64,000 nt of DNA from Polynucleobacter necessarius (GCF_900096755.1 NZ_LT615227.1:1393822-1457821), one strand, 5' to 3'. Positions 41,777-51,478 are shown, numbered from the stretch's first letter. Numbers and translations: made by a program. The notes: generated from the sequence alone by a model not told the origin.

Positions 41777-42606
41777 TTAGACGTATTTGCCGGTAAGGCC
41801 GCCATCTACAACCAGCTCAGTGCCTGTGACATAAGCGGCAGCATCGGAGACTAGAAAGGCGCAGGCATAGGCGATATCCCAGGCTGATCCTGAGCGGCCT
41901 AGGGGCACCTGACGATCGCGCGCTGCACGAGCCCCTCATCCAGGTTGTTTTCAGCGAACATCTTGGCTACCGTATGGGCAATGCGAGGGGTATCGATGAG
42001 TCCAGGGACTACCGTATTGGCCCGGATACCTTTATCTGCGTATTGTTGGACAATCATGCGAATAAATTGTGTATTAGCTGCTTTGGTGACGCTATAGGCA
42101 AGATGGGGGTATCCCAAATATCGCATCCCAGCTACTGAAGAAATAGCAATGACGTTGCCTTTGCCACGTGCAGCCATTTCAGGCAAGACTTCTTGCGCTG
42201 CTAACAATAAGCTCCGCACATTGACTTTGTGAATGCGATCAAAATCGTCTGCACTGGTTTCCATTGGGTCACCAACTTTACCAATGCCAACATTGTGGCG
42301 CAGAACATCGATTGGACCAAAATGTTTACGCGCTTCACTAAACAGTCGCTTAACATCTTCTTCTTCAGAAACATCGCCAATAAAAGTATGGGCAATGCCA
42401 CCTTCATCTTGGATGATCTTGGTGGTTTCTTCTGCAGAAGCTGCATCTCTATCGACTACGCAAACCTTGGCGCCTAAGCGGGCGTAGGTCACGCAAGAGG
42501 CGCGGCCAATACTCCAGCCAGGCCCGGCTGATCCGCCACCAGAAACAAAGATCACGCGATCCGATAGGTCTGTTGGTAGTCCTGCTGGCAGTGAAGTTGA
42601 GTTCAT
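41777..42606 (-). pseudogene. Short-chain dehydrogenase/reductase, 3' frameshift
   Basis: SDR fold from ATG 42606: VIFVSGGGSAGPGWSIGRA cofactor loop, HNVGIGKVGDP, and catalytic Ser, Tyr and Lys in ISSVAGMRYLGYPHLAYSVTK. The frame stops at 41899 after VQRAIVRCP. The proper C-terminus ([18 protein letters not shown] to GLTGKYV) continues out of phase to TAA 41777. The lesion is in the GC-repeat GCGCGCGATCG near 41915. ATG follows directly on the preceding SDR stop, so both were one operon. Confidence 0.8.
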
Positions 42607-43352
42607 TTACTGACTTAAGCCCACTGTCATGCCGCTACAGACATAAACCACCTGACCGGTAGTAAATCCAGCTCGACTATCGAGTAAGGACGCAACTAGA
42701 TGCGCTACTTCCTCAGGTTGCCCAATGCGACCAAGTGGAACGCTATCTAAGATGCGTTGAGTAGCAGGTGTGCCAGGTGGGTTAGCACTCTGAAATAATT
42801 CTGTAGCAATAGGGCCTGGGCCAATAGCATTTACGGTAATGCCATCTGAAGCCAACTCCAGTGCAAGGGTTCGGGTTAATCCAAGCAAGCCCGCTTTAGT
42901 GGTGGCATAGACAATACGTTCTTCCTTGCCTAAGGCTGCGCGACTGGCGATATTCACAATGCGTCCAAAATGAGCGGTTCTCATAGTGGGCAGTAGGGCT
43001 TGTACGCAAATAATGGCTGCTGCTAAATTGACATTCATTACAGCGTGAAGATCATCAGTAGTTGTTTTATCAATATTGGCAGGGCGCACAATGCCAGCGT
43101 TATTGACTAAGCGTGTGATATTGAATTTAGCGACGGCATCAGAAAGCGCGGAGCGTAAGTTTTTTCCTTGGATACATCGACCTGAAAATAACTTTCATCA
43201 GCAGCAAGCACTAAAGGCGGAGCTTTATCAAAGTTAATGACATGCATGCCATCGGCCATTAGTCGCTCAACAATAGCGCGTCCAATCCCACGGCTGCCGC
43301 CGGTAACTAGAACCGCTTCCTTGGTTTTAGAGTTGCTCTGACTGCTCATCAT
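42607..43352 (-). pseudogene. Short-chain dehydrogenase/reductase (FabG-like), frameshifted
   Basis: First frame: AVLVTGGSRGIGRAIVERL (TGxxxGIG cofactor motif). It breaks after VDVSKEK; the other frame continues NLRSALSDAVAKFN and LVNNAGIVRPANI, then the catalytic YATTK. The lesion is an A6 tract (43160-43165 as T6) where A7 would keep frame. It begins one base inside the lyase stop and ends directly at the next SDR. Confidence 0.82.
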
Positions 43353-44130
43353 TAGCCAATCTTATTGGCGCCGTCAACAAATGGAATGGCATGCTCAACG
43401 GTATCCCAAATAAATCTTCCAGACGGACTTTGTTGTTCTTCAACAATGTGTGCAACCAAGCCGGCAGATCTGGAGATGACCGCAAAGCCACGCATCACAG
43501 CTGTTGGGATACCAATTTCGCCCAAGAGTGCTGCTACAGCACCTGCGGCGTTAATGGTGATCGGGCGGCCAGCAACCTCATCCACTGCTTTAGATAGCGT
43601 CTCCAGCGCTCGGATATGGTCGCCCTTGAGTTCTTTTTCAGCGCGGCCCATATCTAATAACTTGTAAGCACGCGGATCTACTGGCTTATGCAGGTGATGA
43701 CCAAAGCCTGGAACCGCCGCCTTAATGCTCTTGTAGTGTTGGGCAATCGAGAGTGCTTCTGCGTATTGATCTTTGGCTGCAATGATGCGATCAAGTAGCG
43801 CGGAGCAGTTTTCCATCGTGCCAATGAATGAACTGCCAACAGCAAGCAAGCCTGCTGATACTGCGCCTTGTAGATTTTCGGGAGCGGTCATGTAGATCAG
43901 GCGGGTTGCAACGGCGCTGGGCGTTAAGCCATGCTCCATCAGCACAATTAATACAACATCCGTAATGCGAATATCAACACCACGAGGCTCTCTACCAAGA
44001 ATCTGCATCAGCATGACTTCGGTAAACGTTTTCTTACCCATCAGATCTTCCACTAAATCTGCATCACGGTAATGCAGGCTAGTGAGGGTATGTGTACAGA
44101 GTCCGGTAATCGGAGTTTTTTATCAGTCAT
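43352..44130 (-). pseudogene. Citryl-CoA lyase / citrate-synthase-like protein, 5' frameshift
   Basis: The main frame shows citrate-synthase C-terminal features: EHGLTPSAVATRLIY, PGFGHHLHKPVDPRAYKL and RGFAVISRSAGLVAH. The true start is ATG 44130 (MTDKK), after which A6 (44116-44121) in place of A7 throws the frame. Rejoined it is 259 residues, the length of bacterial citryl-CoA lyases rather than citrate synthase. Family reaction: CoA-thioester cleavage or formation of a citrate-like acid. First gene of the SDR-SDR operon. Confidence 0.78.
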
Positions 44131-44219
44131 GTTGTACTTATGAAGTTGGTGTTTGAAGTTTTTGGATTACAGCGCTCTTGATTGTTATTAATCCTGTTGG
44201 CTAATGCTGCTGATGGAGA

Positions 44220-44609
44220 TTACTCAGCCTTAGCACCGGATTCTTTAACAACTTCACGCCAACGTTTCACTGCGGCATTTTCAAAAGCAGCCATCCTTTC
44301 TGGTGTACCAGGTTCAGGCATTGCAGCCAATTCTTGCATACGCTGACGTACTTCAGGCGAATTTAGTGCTTTATTTAAGGCTGAATTTAAATGCATGATG
44401 ATTGTCTTAGGGGCGCCTGCTGGCGCAACCAATGCAAACCAAGACTGCGCATCAAAACCTGGGTAGCTAGATTCTGCAATTGTAGGAACGTCTGGAAGGA
44501 ATGGAGAACGTTGAGCGCTAGTGACTGCAATCGGACGAAGCTTGCCTGCCTTGATATGGGGTAGGGCAGATGGTGCGTTGTCGAACATGGACTCTACTTG
44601 GCCGCCAAG
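44220..44609 (-). pseudogene. Bug/TctC-type solute receptor, C-terminal remnant
   Basis: Only about 127 C-terminal residues remain: [23 protein letters not shown] then [18 protein letters not shown] and [17 protein letters not shown]. Bug proteins are about 325 residues with a signal peptide; the first 200 are missing and an in-frame stop lies at the breakpoint near 44610. Bug receptors bind carboxylates for tripartite transporters. Same strand and upstream of the lyase operon, consistent with uptake of its substrate. Confidence 0.8.
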
Positions 44610-44765
44610 TATTTATAACACCAAAGCTCACTAGGCGCGCACTTGCCGCTTAACTGACGACCTTCTATTTCCCCTGTTCCTTTTTGGCTCTATCGGCCTA
44701 GGTGTAATTCCTATATTACTAAACTTCACAACTTCAGTGGTATAGTGTGGGGACTGGGAGATGAA

Positions 44766-44945
44766 ATGAAGAAACAGATACCGAAAACGCATCAAGCCTT
44801 GGAGTGGGTAGGTAAAGGCATGACTGCAGCTCAAGCAGCTAGAAAGTTGGAGATTTCAGAATCCAGTGTTTATGCCGCTCTTAGAAAGACGAGAGCAAGA
44901 GAAGTGGGTTGTTGTCCAACGTGTGGTCACAAAATAAGGAACTAA
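44766..44945 (+). CDS. Small helix-turn-helix protein with a cysteine-rich tail
   Basis: 59 residues. The middle (MTAAQAARKLEISESSVYAALRK) is a clear helix-turn-helix as in phage and transposase-like regulators. The tail CCPTCGHKIRN resembles half a zinc ribbon. ATG 44766 follows GGGAGATGAA. A TATAGT box at 44741-44746 could be its -10. It abuts the next gene (one base between), so they look co-transcribed. Function unknown. Confidence 0.65.
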   Translation: MKKQIPKTHQALEWVGKGMTAAQAARKLEISESSVYAALRKTRAREVGCCPTCGHKIRN

Positions 44946-44946
44946 G

Positions 44947-45246
44947 ATGAAAAAGACTCTATTAGCAGCCGTATCAATCTCCGTTGCTGCGTTTGCTTAC
45001 GCAAATACAAAGCCGTCAGATTCTTCTGAGTTGGTAAATCAGCAGTGCAAGATTTCTGCTGAAGCGGTATCTACCTTGAAGGGATTGCGCTACGGTAATA
45101 CGTCAATTAGAAAAGATGTATCTAGTCTGATCAATACGCACTTAAAGACCCAAGAGAACCGTGAGGTAGCGCAAAAGGCTTTGAATCTGATGGTAGATGA
45201 CAAATCAACAGATGTGGCAACTTTGGAAGGCAAGTATTGCTCCTAA
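44947..45246 (+). CDS. Exported small protein of unknown function
   Basis: 99 residues with signal peptide MKKTLLAAVSISVAAFAYA and a predicted periplasmic helical part. Two cysteines (positions about 34 and 98) could form a disulfide. No family recognised. It starts right after the small HTH gene. Confidence 0.6.
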   Translation: MKKTLLAAVSISVAAFAYANTKPSDSSELVNQQCKISAEAVSTLKGLRYGNTSIRKDVSSLINTHLKTQENREVAQKALNLMVDDKSTDVATLEGKYCS

Positions 45247-45268
45247 AGCAATGCTAAGTTAGCTCAAG

Positions 45269-45731
45269 GTGTCTTATGCCGCTCAGTGTCCTAATTGTGG
45301 AAACGCGCGGGCATTGTTTAATCAGTGCCCGCATTGCGGTTCTGAGCAAATACCGATTCTGAGTTCAGATACTGTTGAAATCAATATCAAGCAGGATGGG
45401 GCCATACGTAGAAGAAGCCTTAGAGCGGCTGACGGACTATTTACGCAAGTCTATCGAGGTTGGGGTTAAGGCCATAGTTCTGATTCATGGATATGGATCA
45501 AGCGGAGAGGGTGGCCGCATTAAGTGGGCCATCCATGATGCGCTTGAAAATAATCGATATTCCGATCGGGTCGAGGAGTATTACTTTGGAGAAAGTGTGC
45601 CTTTTGGAAGCGCCGCTTATCATGCGCTTTTGAAAAGAAGGCCAAGCCTGAAGCGTTACCTCCAGCGCTTTAAAGAAGGGAATGCTGGTATGACAGTGCT
45701 ATTGCTAGGTTCTAAGGCAAGAAGTGCTTAG
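45269..45731 (+). pseudogene. Zinc-ribbon plus Smr-domain protein, frameshifted
   Basis: GTG 45269 opens CPNCGNARALFNQCPHCG, a four-cysteine zinc ribbon. After IKQDG the frame must shift to reach PYVEEALERLTDYLRKSIEVG and the Smr motif VLIHGYGSSGEGGRIK. The lesion is G4 at 45398-45401 in place of G3. Smr domains are endonuclease-like or RNA-binding modules related to the MutS2 C-terminus. Confidence 0.75.
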
Positions 45732-45763
45732 AATAAGCTGGTATACATCAGGAAATCATTTAT

Positions 45764-46105
45764 ATGACAAGTAAGAAGCTAGAGCATGCGCACGCACCTG
45801 AGGCTGCTACAACTGGAGCAGACCAGCTCATTGGGGAATTTAAAGCGCTGATGGCTGATGCAGAAGCTTTGATTCATGCTACTGAGGGTCAGCACGAGGG
45901 CGTCATAGGCTCAATTCGAGCCAAGGCGCTTGAAACCTTGGCAGGCGCGAAGGAGGGTCTTTCTGGTGTAGAAGATCAATTAGCAGAAAAGGCAAAGGCT
46001 GCTGCACAAGGTGCAGATGACTTTGTGCATCGCAAACCTTGGGAGGCAGTTGGCGTTGCTGCAGGTCTTGGTTTGTTGATTGGCCTTTTTATTAGACGTA
46101 AGTAA
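45764..46105 (+). CDS. DUF883 / ElaB-YqjD family protein
   Basis: 113 residues. Amphipathic helical body rich in Ala and Glu, then the C-terminal FVHRKPWEAVGVAAGLGLLIGLFIRRK membrane anchor characteristic of the family. E. coli YqjD is membrane-bound and associates with ribosomes in stationary phase. First of a yqjD-yqjE-yqjK-like cluster whose other two genes are broken. Confidence 0.85.
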   Translation: MTSKKLEHAHAPEAATTGADQLIGEFKALMADAEALIHATEGQHEGVIGSIRAKALETLAGAKEGLSGVEDQLAEKAKAAAQGADDFVHRKPWEAVGVAAGLGLLIGLFIRRK

Positions 46106-46111
46106 TTCAAT

Positions 46112-46493
46112 ATGACTCAAGAAAATCTACTGACTTCAATTAAGGGGTTGGCTGCAACAGGCGCCTCTATTGCGCAAACGCGTTTAGAGCTTTTATCGGT
46201 CGATGTACAAATTAAATTGCTAGAAGTACATTTATTAGTTTGCTAGTGATGATTGTCAGTGCCTTATTCTTTTTATTCTTTGGTCTGGTTATGTTGGCCC
46301 TGTTTATTGTGATTTATAGCTGGGAAACAGATCGCATGATGGCGCTTGCCTTACTAACGGGTGCGTTTCTATCTATTGGTTGCATTCTGGCGTTATTGAT
46401 CATGCAATCCTTGCGTAAAAGATGCCAAGACTATTTGAAGCTTCCATTGCAGAGCCCTCTAAAGATCGCGAAGAGCTCACAAATGAGTTCTAA
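46112..46493 (+). pseudogene. YqjE-like phage-holin-family membrane protein, two frameshifts
   Basis: MTQENLLTSIKGLAATG to TRLELLSVDVQIKLLE in the first frame. Then TFISLLVMIVSALFFLFFG and a second membrane helix with LLTGAFLSIGCILALLIM in the second. The end PRLFEASIAE to ELTNEF with TAA at 46491 is in a third. Shifts fall near 46225 (probably AAA to AA) and 46420. Confidence 0.7.
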
Positions 46494-46771
46494 ATTAAAG
46501 GCCCTTGAACAGCCTGGGCCATGCCCTCATGCATGGCCCAGGCTGGGCGGGAGCGTAAAGAATTTGCTGAACATTTTGAACCTTGGGAGAAGCCGCTCTC
46601 ATGGGCGGATAAGGGTGTAGACGCTTATCATTTCTTGCAAACCAACCCTATTTTGTGGACCGGTGCACATTTGCGGCGTTAGCGCATTACAAGCCCAAGT
46701 TAGCCAGCAAGGTTCTTGCAGTAGGCTGGGGCACTGTAAAACTATTTAAGAGTGTCAAAAAGCTGGTCTAG
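46483..46771 (+). pseudogene. YqjK-like protein, disrupted by an inverted repeat and a frameshift
   Basis: ATG 46483 overlaps the yqjE end: MSSKLKALEQ. A 36-base perfect inverted repeat follows and the frame is lost. Recognisable sequence resumes as ERKEFAEHFEPWEKPLSWADKG, shifts again near 46675, and ends FAALAHYKPKLASKVLAVGW then KLFKSVKKLV. Third member of the DUF883 cluster. Confidence 0.65.
46510..46545. repeat. Perfect 15-bp inverted repeat with 6-base loop
   Basis: Arms CAGCCTGGGCCATGC (46510-46524) and its exact complement (46531-46545) around CCTCAT. There is no T run, and it lies inside a former coding region, so it is not an ordinary terminator. Confidence 0.9.
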
Positions 46772-46783
46772 GCAATAGAAGGA

Positions 46784-47302
46784 TTAGCTAACCAAAACCG
46801 ATTTGTTGGTAATTCCGTTTTGAGAGAGCAGGGCGCTGCCGTTCAGTGCAGAGATTTCTAATAGAGTGCTAGCGCCGCATACTGCAAAACCAGCGCTACG
46901 CACTAATTTATCGGCCGCAATAAGCGTTCCTCCCGTAGCCAAGACATCATCTAGCAACAAAACTTTTGCATGCTTTGGAAGGCTGGACTGCTGAAACTCC
47001 AGTGAGTCAGAGCCATACTCCAATCCATAAGATTCGCGATGACTTGCTAGCGGCAATTTATTAGGCTTTCTAGCCAAAACTAAACCTTTGTGGGTGTGAT
47101 GCGCTAGGGCGGAGCCAAAGATAAAACCACGAGATTCGATGCCTAGGATGTGGGTTGTAATCAAACCCTTGGCCAGAACCTCCAATTGCGCAATAGCCTC
47201 TCTGAAAGCGGCTGGATGCGCCAATAATGGGGAGATGTCCCTAAACAGAATTCCGGGTTTCGGAAAGTCGGGCACTCCAGGTAGATAATCTAGTAAATTC
47301 AT
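46784..47302 (-). CDS. apt: Adenine phosphoribosyltransferase
   Basis: 172 residues. FRDISPLLAHP, GIESRGFIFG and PRPP-binding VLLLDDVLATGGT are present. Salvages adenine to AMP. Divergent from the nucleosidase gene 36 bases away, which would supply adenine. Confidence 0.93.
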   Translation of the reverse strand: MNLLDYLPGVPDFPKPGILFRDISPLLAHPAAFREAIAQLEVLAKGLITTHILGIESRGFIFGSALAHHTHKGLVLARKPNKLPLASHRESYGLEYGSDSLEFQQSSLPKHAKVLLLDDVLATGGTLIAADKLVRSAGFAVCGASTLLEISALNGSALLSQNGITNKSVLVS

Positions 47303-47337
47303 TAATAGCGGCGATGGAGTTATAGGGCTTTGGGTTT

Positions 47338-47889
47338 ATGAATCTACTAATTATCGCGGCATTGGAGTCTGAACTCAAGCGTGAAGCCCTGCCTGCAGGG
47401 ATAGAGATCGTCTATTCAGGAATCGGCAAAATCAATGCGACATTAACTACGGTTAAGGCAATCCACCAATTCGCTCCAAAACAGATTTTGAACTTTGGTA
47501 CTGCCGGCAAGGTCAATCCATCTTTGCATGGATTGCTATCGATTGCAAAAGTGATTCAGCGAGATATGCACACAGAGCCTTTGGCACCCCGTGGCATGAC
47601 GCCATTTTGCGAAAGACCTCATGAATATCACTCTAGCGGTAAATATCTTTGTGGATCTGGTGGCAGTTTCGTCACTGCGCATGATCCCTGGCTGCATAGT
47701 CAGGGTGTAGACGTAGTAGATATGGAATTATTTGCAATTGCAGCTTCTGCCCATCATCACGATATTCCATGGACTGCATACAAATACATTGCTGATGATG
47801 CAAATGAAAACTCAGGCAACGATTGGCAAGAAAAGGTCAATCATGGCCAAGATCTCTTTTTGCAAGAATTAAAGCAAGTTCTCGGTTAA
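47338..47889 (+). CDS. MTA/SAH nucleosidase-like phosphorylase family protein
   Basis: 183 residues, shorter than E. coli MtnN (about 232). IIAALESELK at the start, SGIGKINATLTT, NFGTAGKVNP and the catalytic region VVDMELFAIA with YKYIADDANE. Probably cleaves methylthioadenosine, S-adenosylhomocysteine or another purine nucleoside; the short length leaves specificity open. Pairs with apt in adenine salvage. Confidence 0.78.
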   Translation: MNLLIIAALESELKREALPAGIEIVYSGIGKINATLTTVKAIHQFAPKQILNFGTAGKVNPSLHGLLSIAKVIQRDMHTEPLAPRGMTPFCERPHEYHSSGKYLCGSGGSFVTAHDPWLHSQGVDVVDMELFAIAASAHHHDIPWTAYKYIADDANENSGNDWQEKVNHGQDLFLQELKQVLG

Positions 47890-47905
47890 GAAGCCTACGC
47901 TCATC

Positions 47906-49581
47906 ATGAACTCTGAAAAACCTTGGCTTAAAAATTACCCTGCCGGTGTCCCTGCTGGCATTGGCCCCTTGCCATATGATTCATTGGCGGAATTTTTAGA
48001 TGAGTGTTTTAACCGCTTTGGAAATCGCAAGGCCGTTGAGTCAATGGGAAAGTTCTTTTCCTATAGTCAGATCGATCGGCTATCCAAAGACTTTGCCGCC
48101 TATCTGCAGACCTTAGGTCTAAAGAAGGGCGCACGTGTTGCTCTGATGTATCCGAATGTTGTGGAGTATGTCATTGCCATGATTGGGACCCTGCGCGCTG
48201 GTTACGTAGTGGTTAACGTCAATCCGCTTTACACGGCAAGAGAGTTAGAGCTGCAAATTAACGATAGTGGCGCATCGGCCTTGGTGCTGATGGAAAATTT
48301 TGCTGCGACCTATCAACAAATTCCCACTCAGCCATCAATTCAGCGTGTAATTGTTAGCAGCCCAGGTGAGCTGCTTGGAATGAAGGGGCATCTCATTAAT
48401 CGGGTTGCTCGCAATATCAAAAAAATGATCCCGCCCTGGGATTTTCCTCATATTGCTTTTAAGGAAGCTTTGCAGATTGGTAGTGGTCATGCATTTGATA
48501 AGCCTCAGATTGGCTTAGACGACATTGCCTTTTTGCAATACACCGGTGGTACTACGGGCGTATCCAAGGGGGCAGTACTGTTACACCGAAATATCCTTTC
48601 TAATGTGATGCAAATTGAGTCTTGGCTCACTCCCGGCCCGGCCTTAAGCACCAACGCGATGAGCAGCTGGTCTTTTTGTGCGCCTTACCCCTAACTTATA
48701 TTTTTGCGTTAACAGCATGTGCCTTTTTAGGCATTGCTAAAGGCGGCCTTTTAATCTTAGTGGCCAATCCTAGGGACATCACAGGCTTTATCAAAATGTT
48801 GATGAAGCATCCCAAGATTCATATTTTCCCAGGCGTAAACACTTTGTTCCATGCCTTAATTCATCGTCCTGAATTTAAGCAGGTCAAGCTACCCAATTTA
48901 CTCGTCACGATTGGCGGCGGAATGGCCGTTCATCAGAAAACTGCCGACCACTGGCAAGCTATTACAGGCGTGCCGATCACACAAGGTTACGGCCTTTCAG
49001 AAACATCCCCAGTGTTTGCGTTAATAGCCCCGCTTGAGAAACATTTCACAGGCCACATTGGCTCGCCAGTTCCAGGAACAGATGTCGTCATTCTGGATGA
49101 TGACGAGGTGGTATTGCCGCATGGAACGCCCGGAGAGATTTGTATTAAAGGCCCGCAGGTCATGGCAGGCTACTGGAATAAGCCTGAAGAAACGCATCAC
49201 TGCATGACGGCTGATGGCTACTTTAAGTCCGGTGACATTGGCCTCATAACCTCCGAGGGGTATGTACAAATTGTTGACCGCAAAAAAGACATGATTGTGG
49301 TTGCGGGATTTAAGGTATTTCCGAATGATGTCGAGGATGCAATGGTGCAGATGCCAGGCATTAAAGAATGCGCAGTGATCGGTGCACCGCATCGCAAGTT
49401 AGGCGAGATTGTGAAGGCGTTTGTAGTGAGATCCGATTATCACATTACTGAGGCGGATGTTTTGCAGTACTGCAAAGAGCATCTCACCAGCTACAAGCGC
49501 CCCAGAAACGTCATCTTCGTGCATGATCTGCCCAAATCAAATGTTGGGAAGATCCTTAGGCGCGAACTCAGAAATCTCTGA
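47906..49581 (+). pseudogene. fadD: Long-chain fatty acid-CoA ligase, frameshifted
   Basis: ANL-superfamily ligase. First half to IESWLTP has the AMP motif LQYTGGTTGVSKGAVL. Second half from LKHQRDEQLVFLCALPL includes GYGLSETSPV, KSGDIGLI and VDRKKDMIVVAGFKV, ending at the lysine motif SNVGKILRREL. The break is at 48632-48641 where CCCGG occurs twice in tandem; one copy would give SWLTPGLKHQ. Full gene about 558 residues. Confidence 0.82.
48632..48641. repeat. 5-bp tandem duplication (CCCGG twice)
   Basis: Adjacent perfect copies at the frameshift of the fadD-like gene; removing one restores frame. Confidence 0.6.
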
Positions 49582-49591
49582 GCAAAAACAA

Positions 49592-50901
49592 TCACTTTCT
49601 TGGCGTTTTACCCACCATCTTTGCGGCTCTCAAGAAATCAAAGTCGACGCCTTGGTCGGCTTGGGTAACCGTATCTAAGAACAGCTTCTTGTAGCCGCGT
49701 TCAGCAGTTGGTGAAGTGATTGGATTGTCTTTCATACGCTGAGCCAGCTCAGCGTATGAAATTAATAAGCTAATCTCACGATTCTTTACGCTTAGACGAA
49801 TGCGATCACCATTGCGCACTTGAGCCAGTGGACCGCCAATAGCGGATTCTGGTGTGACATGCAAAACAATCGTTCCGAACGCAGCGCCACTCATGCGGCC
49901 ATCGGAGATACGCACGATATCTTTCACGCCAGCGCGTGCTAATTTCATCGGAATAGGAATGTATCCTGCCTCAGGCATGCCTGGCGCACCCTTAGGACCA
50001 ATATTTTTTAAGACCAAGATATCTTCTGCATAGACATCTAAGTCAGGACTATCAATTCGGTTGGCAAGGTCGGCGGCATCTTCAAAGACCACAGCGCGAC
50101 CCTCATGCTCCATGAGCTTTTCGTTGGCGGCAGATTGTTTAATGATGGCGCCACCTGGGGCTAGATTGCCATGAAGTACGGCAATGCTGCCGCGCGGATA
50201 AATGGGTTTATCAAAAGGCCGCACGACAGCTTGTTTAAAGTTAGGAGCTGCTGCATCAATTTCTTCACCAAGCGTTCTGCCAGAGACTGTCATGGCATTC
50301 AGCTTGAGAAGTGGCTTAAGTTCACGCAGTAGGGTGGTCTCATGCCGCCAGCATCATGGAAGTTTTCCATGCAATGATCGCCAGACGGCTTGAGATCAAC
50401 CAATACAGGAGTCTCATCTCCCATTTTGTCTAAGGCATCTAAAGCAATTTCAAGACCCATGCGTCCAGCGATAGCAGCCAAGTGCACAATGCCATTTGTA
50501 GAGCCGCCAATAGTGAGCAATACGCGCATTGCATTTTCAAATGCATCTGCTGTTAGGACTTTATCAATGGTTAAACCTTCCTTGGCCATCTTGACTGCAC
50601 AAGTACCGGTTTCTTCGGCAACGCGAATGCGGTCAGCAGTAACAGCGGGAGGCGTTGCGCCACCAGGCACCCATACCCAAGGCTTCAGAGATACAGGCCA
50701 TGGTGCTGGCTGTGCCCATGACAGAGCAGGTTCCTGCGCTGGCAACCAGTTGATCATTCACTTCATCTTTTTCAACTTCGTCGATTTCACCAGCGCGGAA
50801 TTTGCCCCAGCAACGACGGCAGTCAGTACATGCACCAACGCGCTCACTACGATGAGAGCCGGTCAACATGAAGCCGGTAATCCAGCAGAAGCTGCACCCA
50901 T
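49592..50901 (-). pseudogene. IlvD/Edd-family dehydratase, 5' truncated with frameshifts
   Basis: Three frames rejoin into the C-terminal three quarters of a dihydroxy-acid or sugar-acid dehydratase: LTGSHRSERVGACTDCRR (Fe-S cysteine), AGTCSVMGTASTMAC, PGGATPPAVTADRIRVAE, LLTIGGSTNGIVHLA, then GAPGMPEAGYIPIP and RISDGRMSG. Shifts lie near 50685 and 50342 (ATGAGACC, probably ATGGAGACC before). The N-terminal quarter is absent: a fragment MGAASAGLP is read out of phase at 50901, next to the fusion with an unrelated gene. Biosynthetic IlvD versus sugar-acid dehydratase cannot be separated. Confidence 0.82.
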
Positions 50902-51478
50902 CATTTAAACTAGTGTTATTGGTGTAAATAGTAGCCATACCAGCCAACTCAAGACGCCATGGACCTATTGCCTGCGATGCACCAAGTCCCGGCTGAACAA
51001 ACCAGCGATTGGCACCAACATTGACCATTTGTTCGCTGTTGTACTTGCCCCAAGGAACGGAGGCGGCAATACTGGCGCCAATAATTAAATCCTGCTTATA
51101 GCTTTTAAATTCATCCAAACTCAGGGCGGGTGCACCATACAAATTTGCTGAGGCTTTGATCACGGGGTCAGACATGCCTTCTGATAACGCATTAAATGTT
51201 TGACCGCCTGCTGTGCCTGTACCAGAGAGTTCTGCGTAAGGTAGTAATAAGCTAAGACGCCCAGATTGGCCGGCAATATCTAAGACATGGGTTAGGCTGA
51301 CTGCTTCTGTAGTTAATTTGTATGAGCCGCTCTTGGCTTGTGCAATACCGCCGGTGGCAAAGTTCATTCCAATGGGCGCATTGGAATATAGGCGCGCTTC
51401 GATTTCTTGGGCATGCAATTGCCCGGAAAGCATTAACAGCAAGCAAAGCCAAAAAATTCTCACACTCACAGCTAGCAA
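50902..51478 (-). pseudogene. Outer-membrane transporter-like protein, 3' deleted and fused to the dehydratase
   Basis: Signal peptide (FWLCLLLMLSGQLHA) then about 170 residues resembling the MetA-pathway phenol transporter family of outer-membrane beta barrels (ARLYSNAPIGMNFATGG, VPWGKYNSEQMVNVGANRW). The sequence is normal to ATIYTNNTSLN and then enters the IlvD/Edd gene near 50902-50912, keeping an open frame for about 70 more residues. The start is probably TTG 51478 or GTG 51469, adjacent to the stop of the membrane gene upstream. Confidence 0.68.

Noticed and set aside
44631..44834. 67-residue minus-strand frame upstream of the Bug remnant
   Set aside because: Overlaps the small HTH gene, has no recognisable domain and ends in a basic tail typical of random frames; a remnant cannot be excluded.
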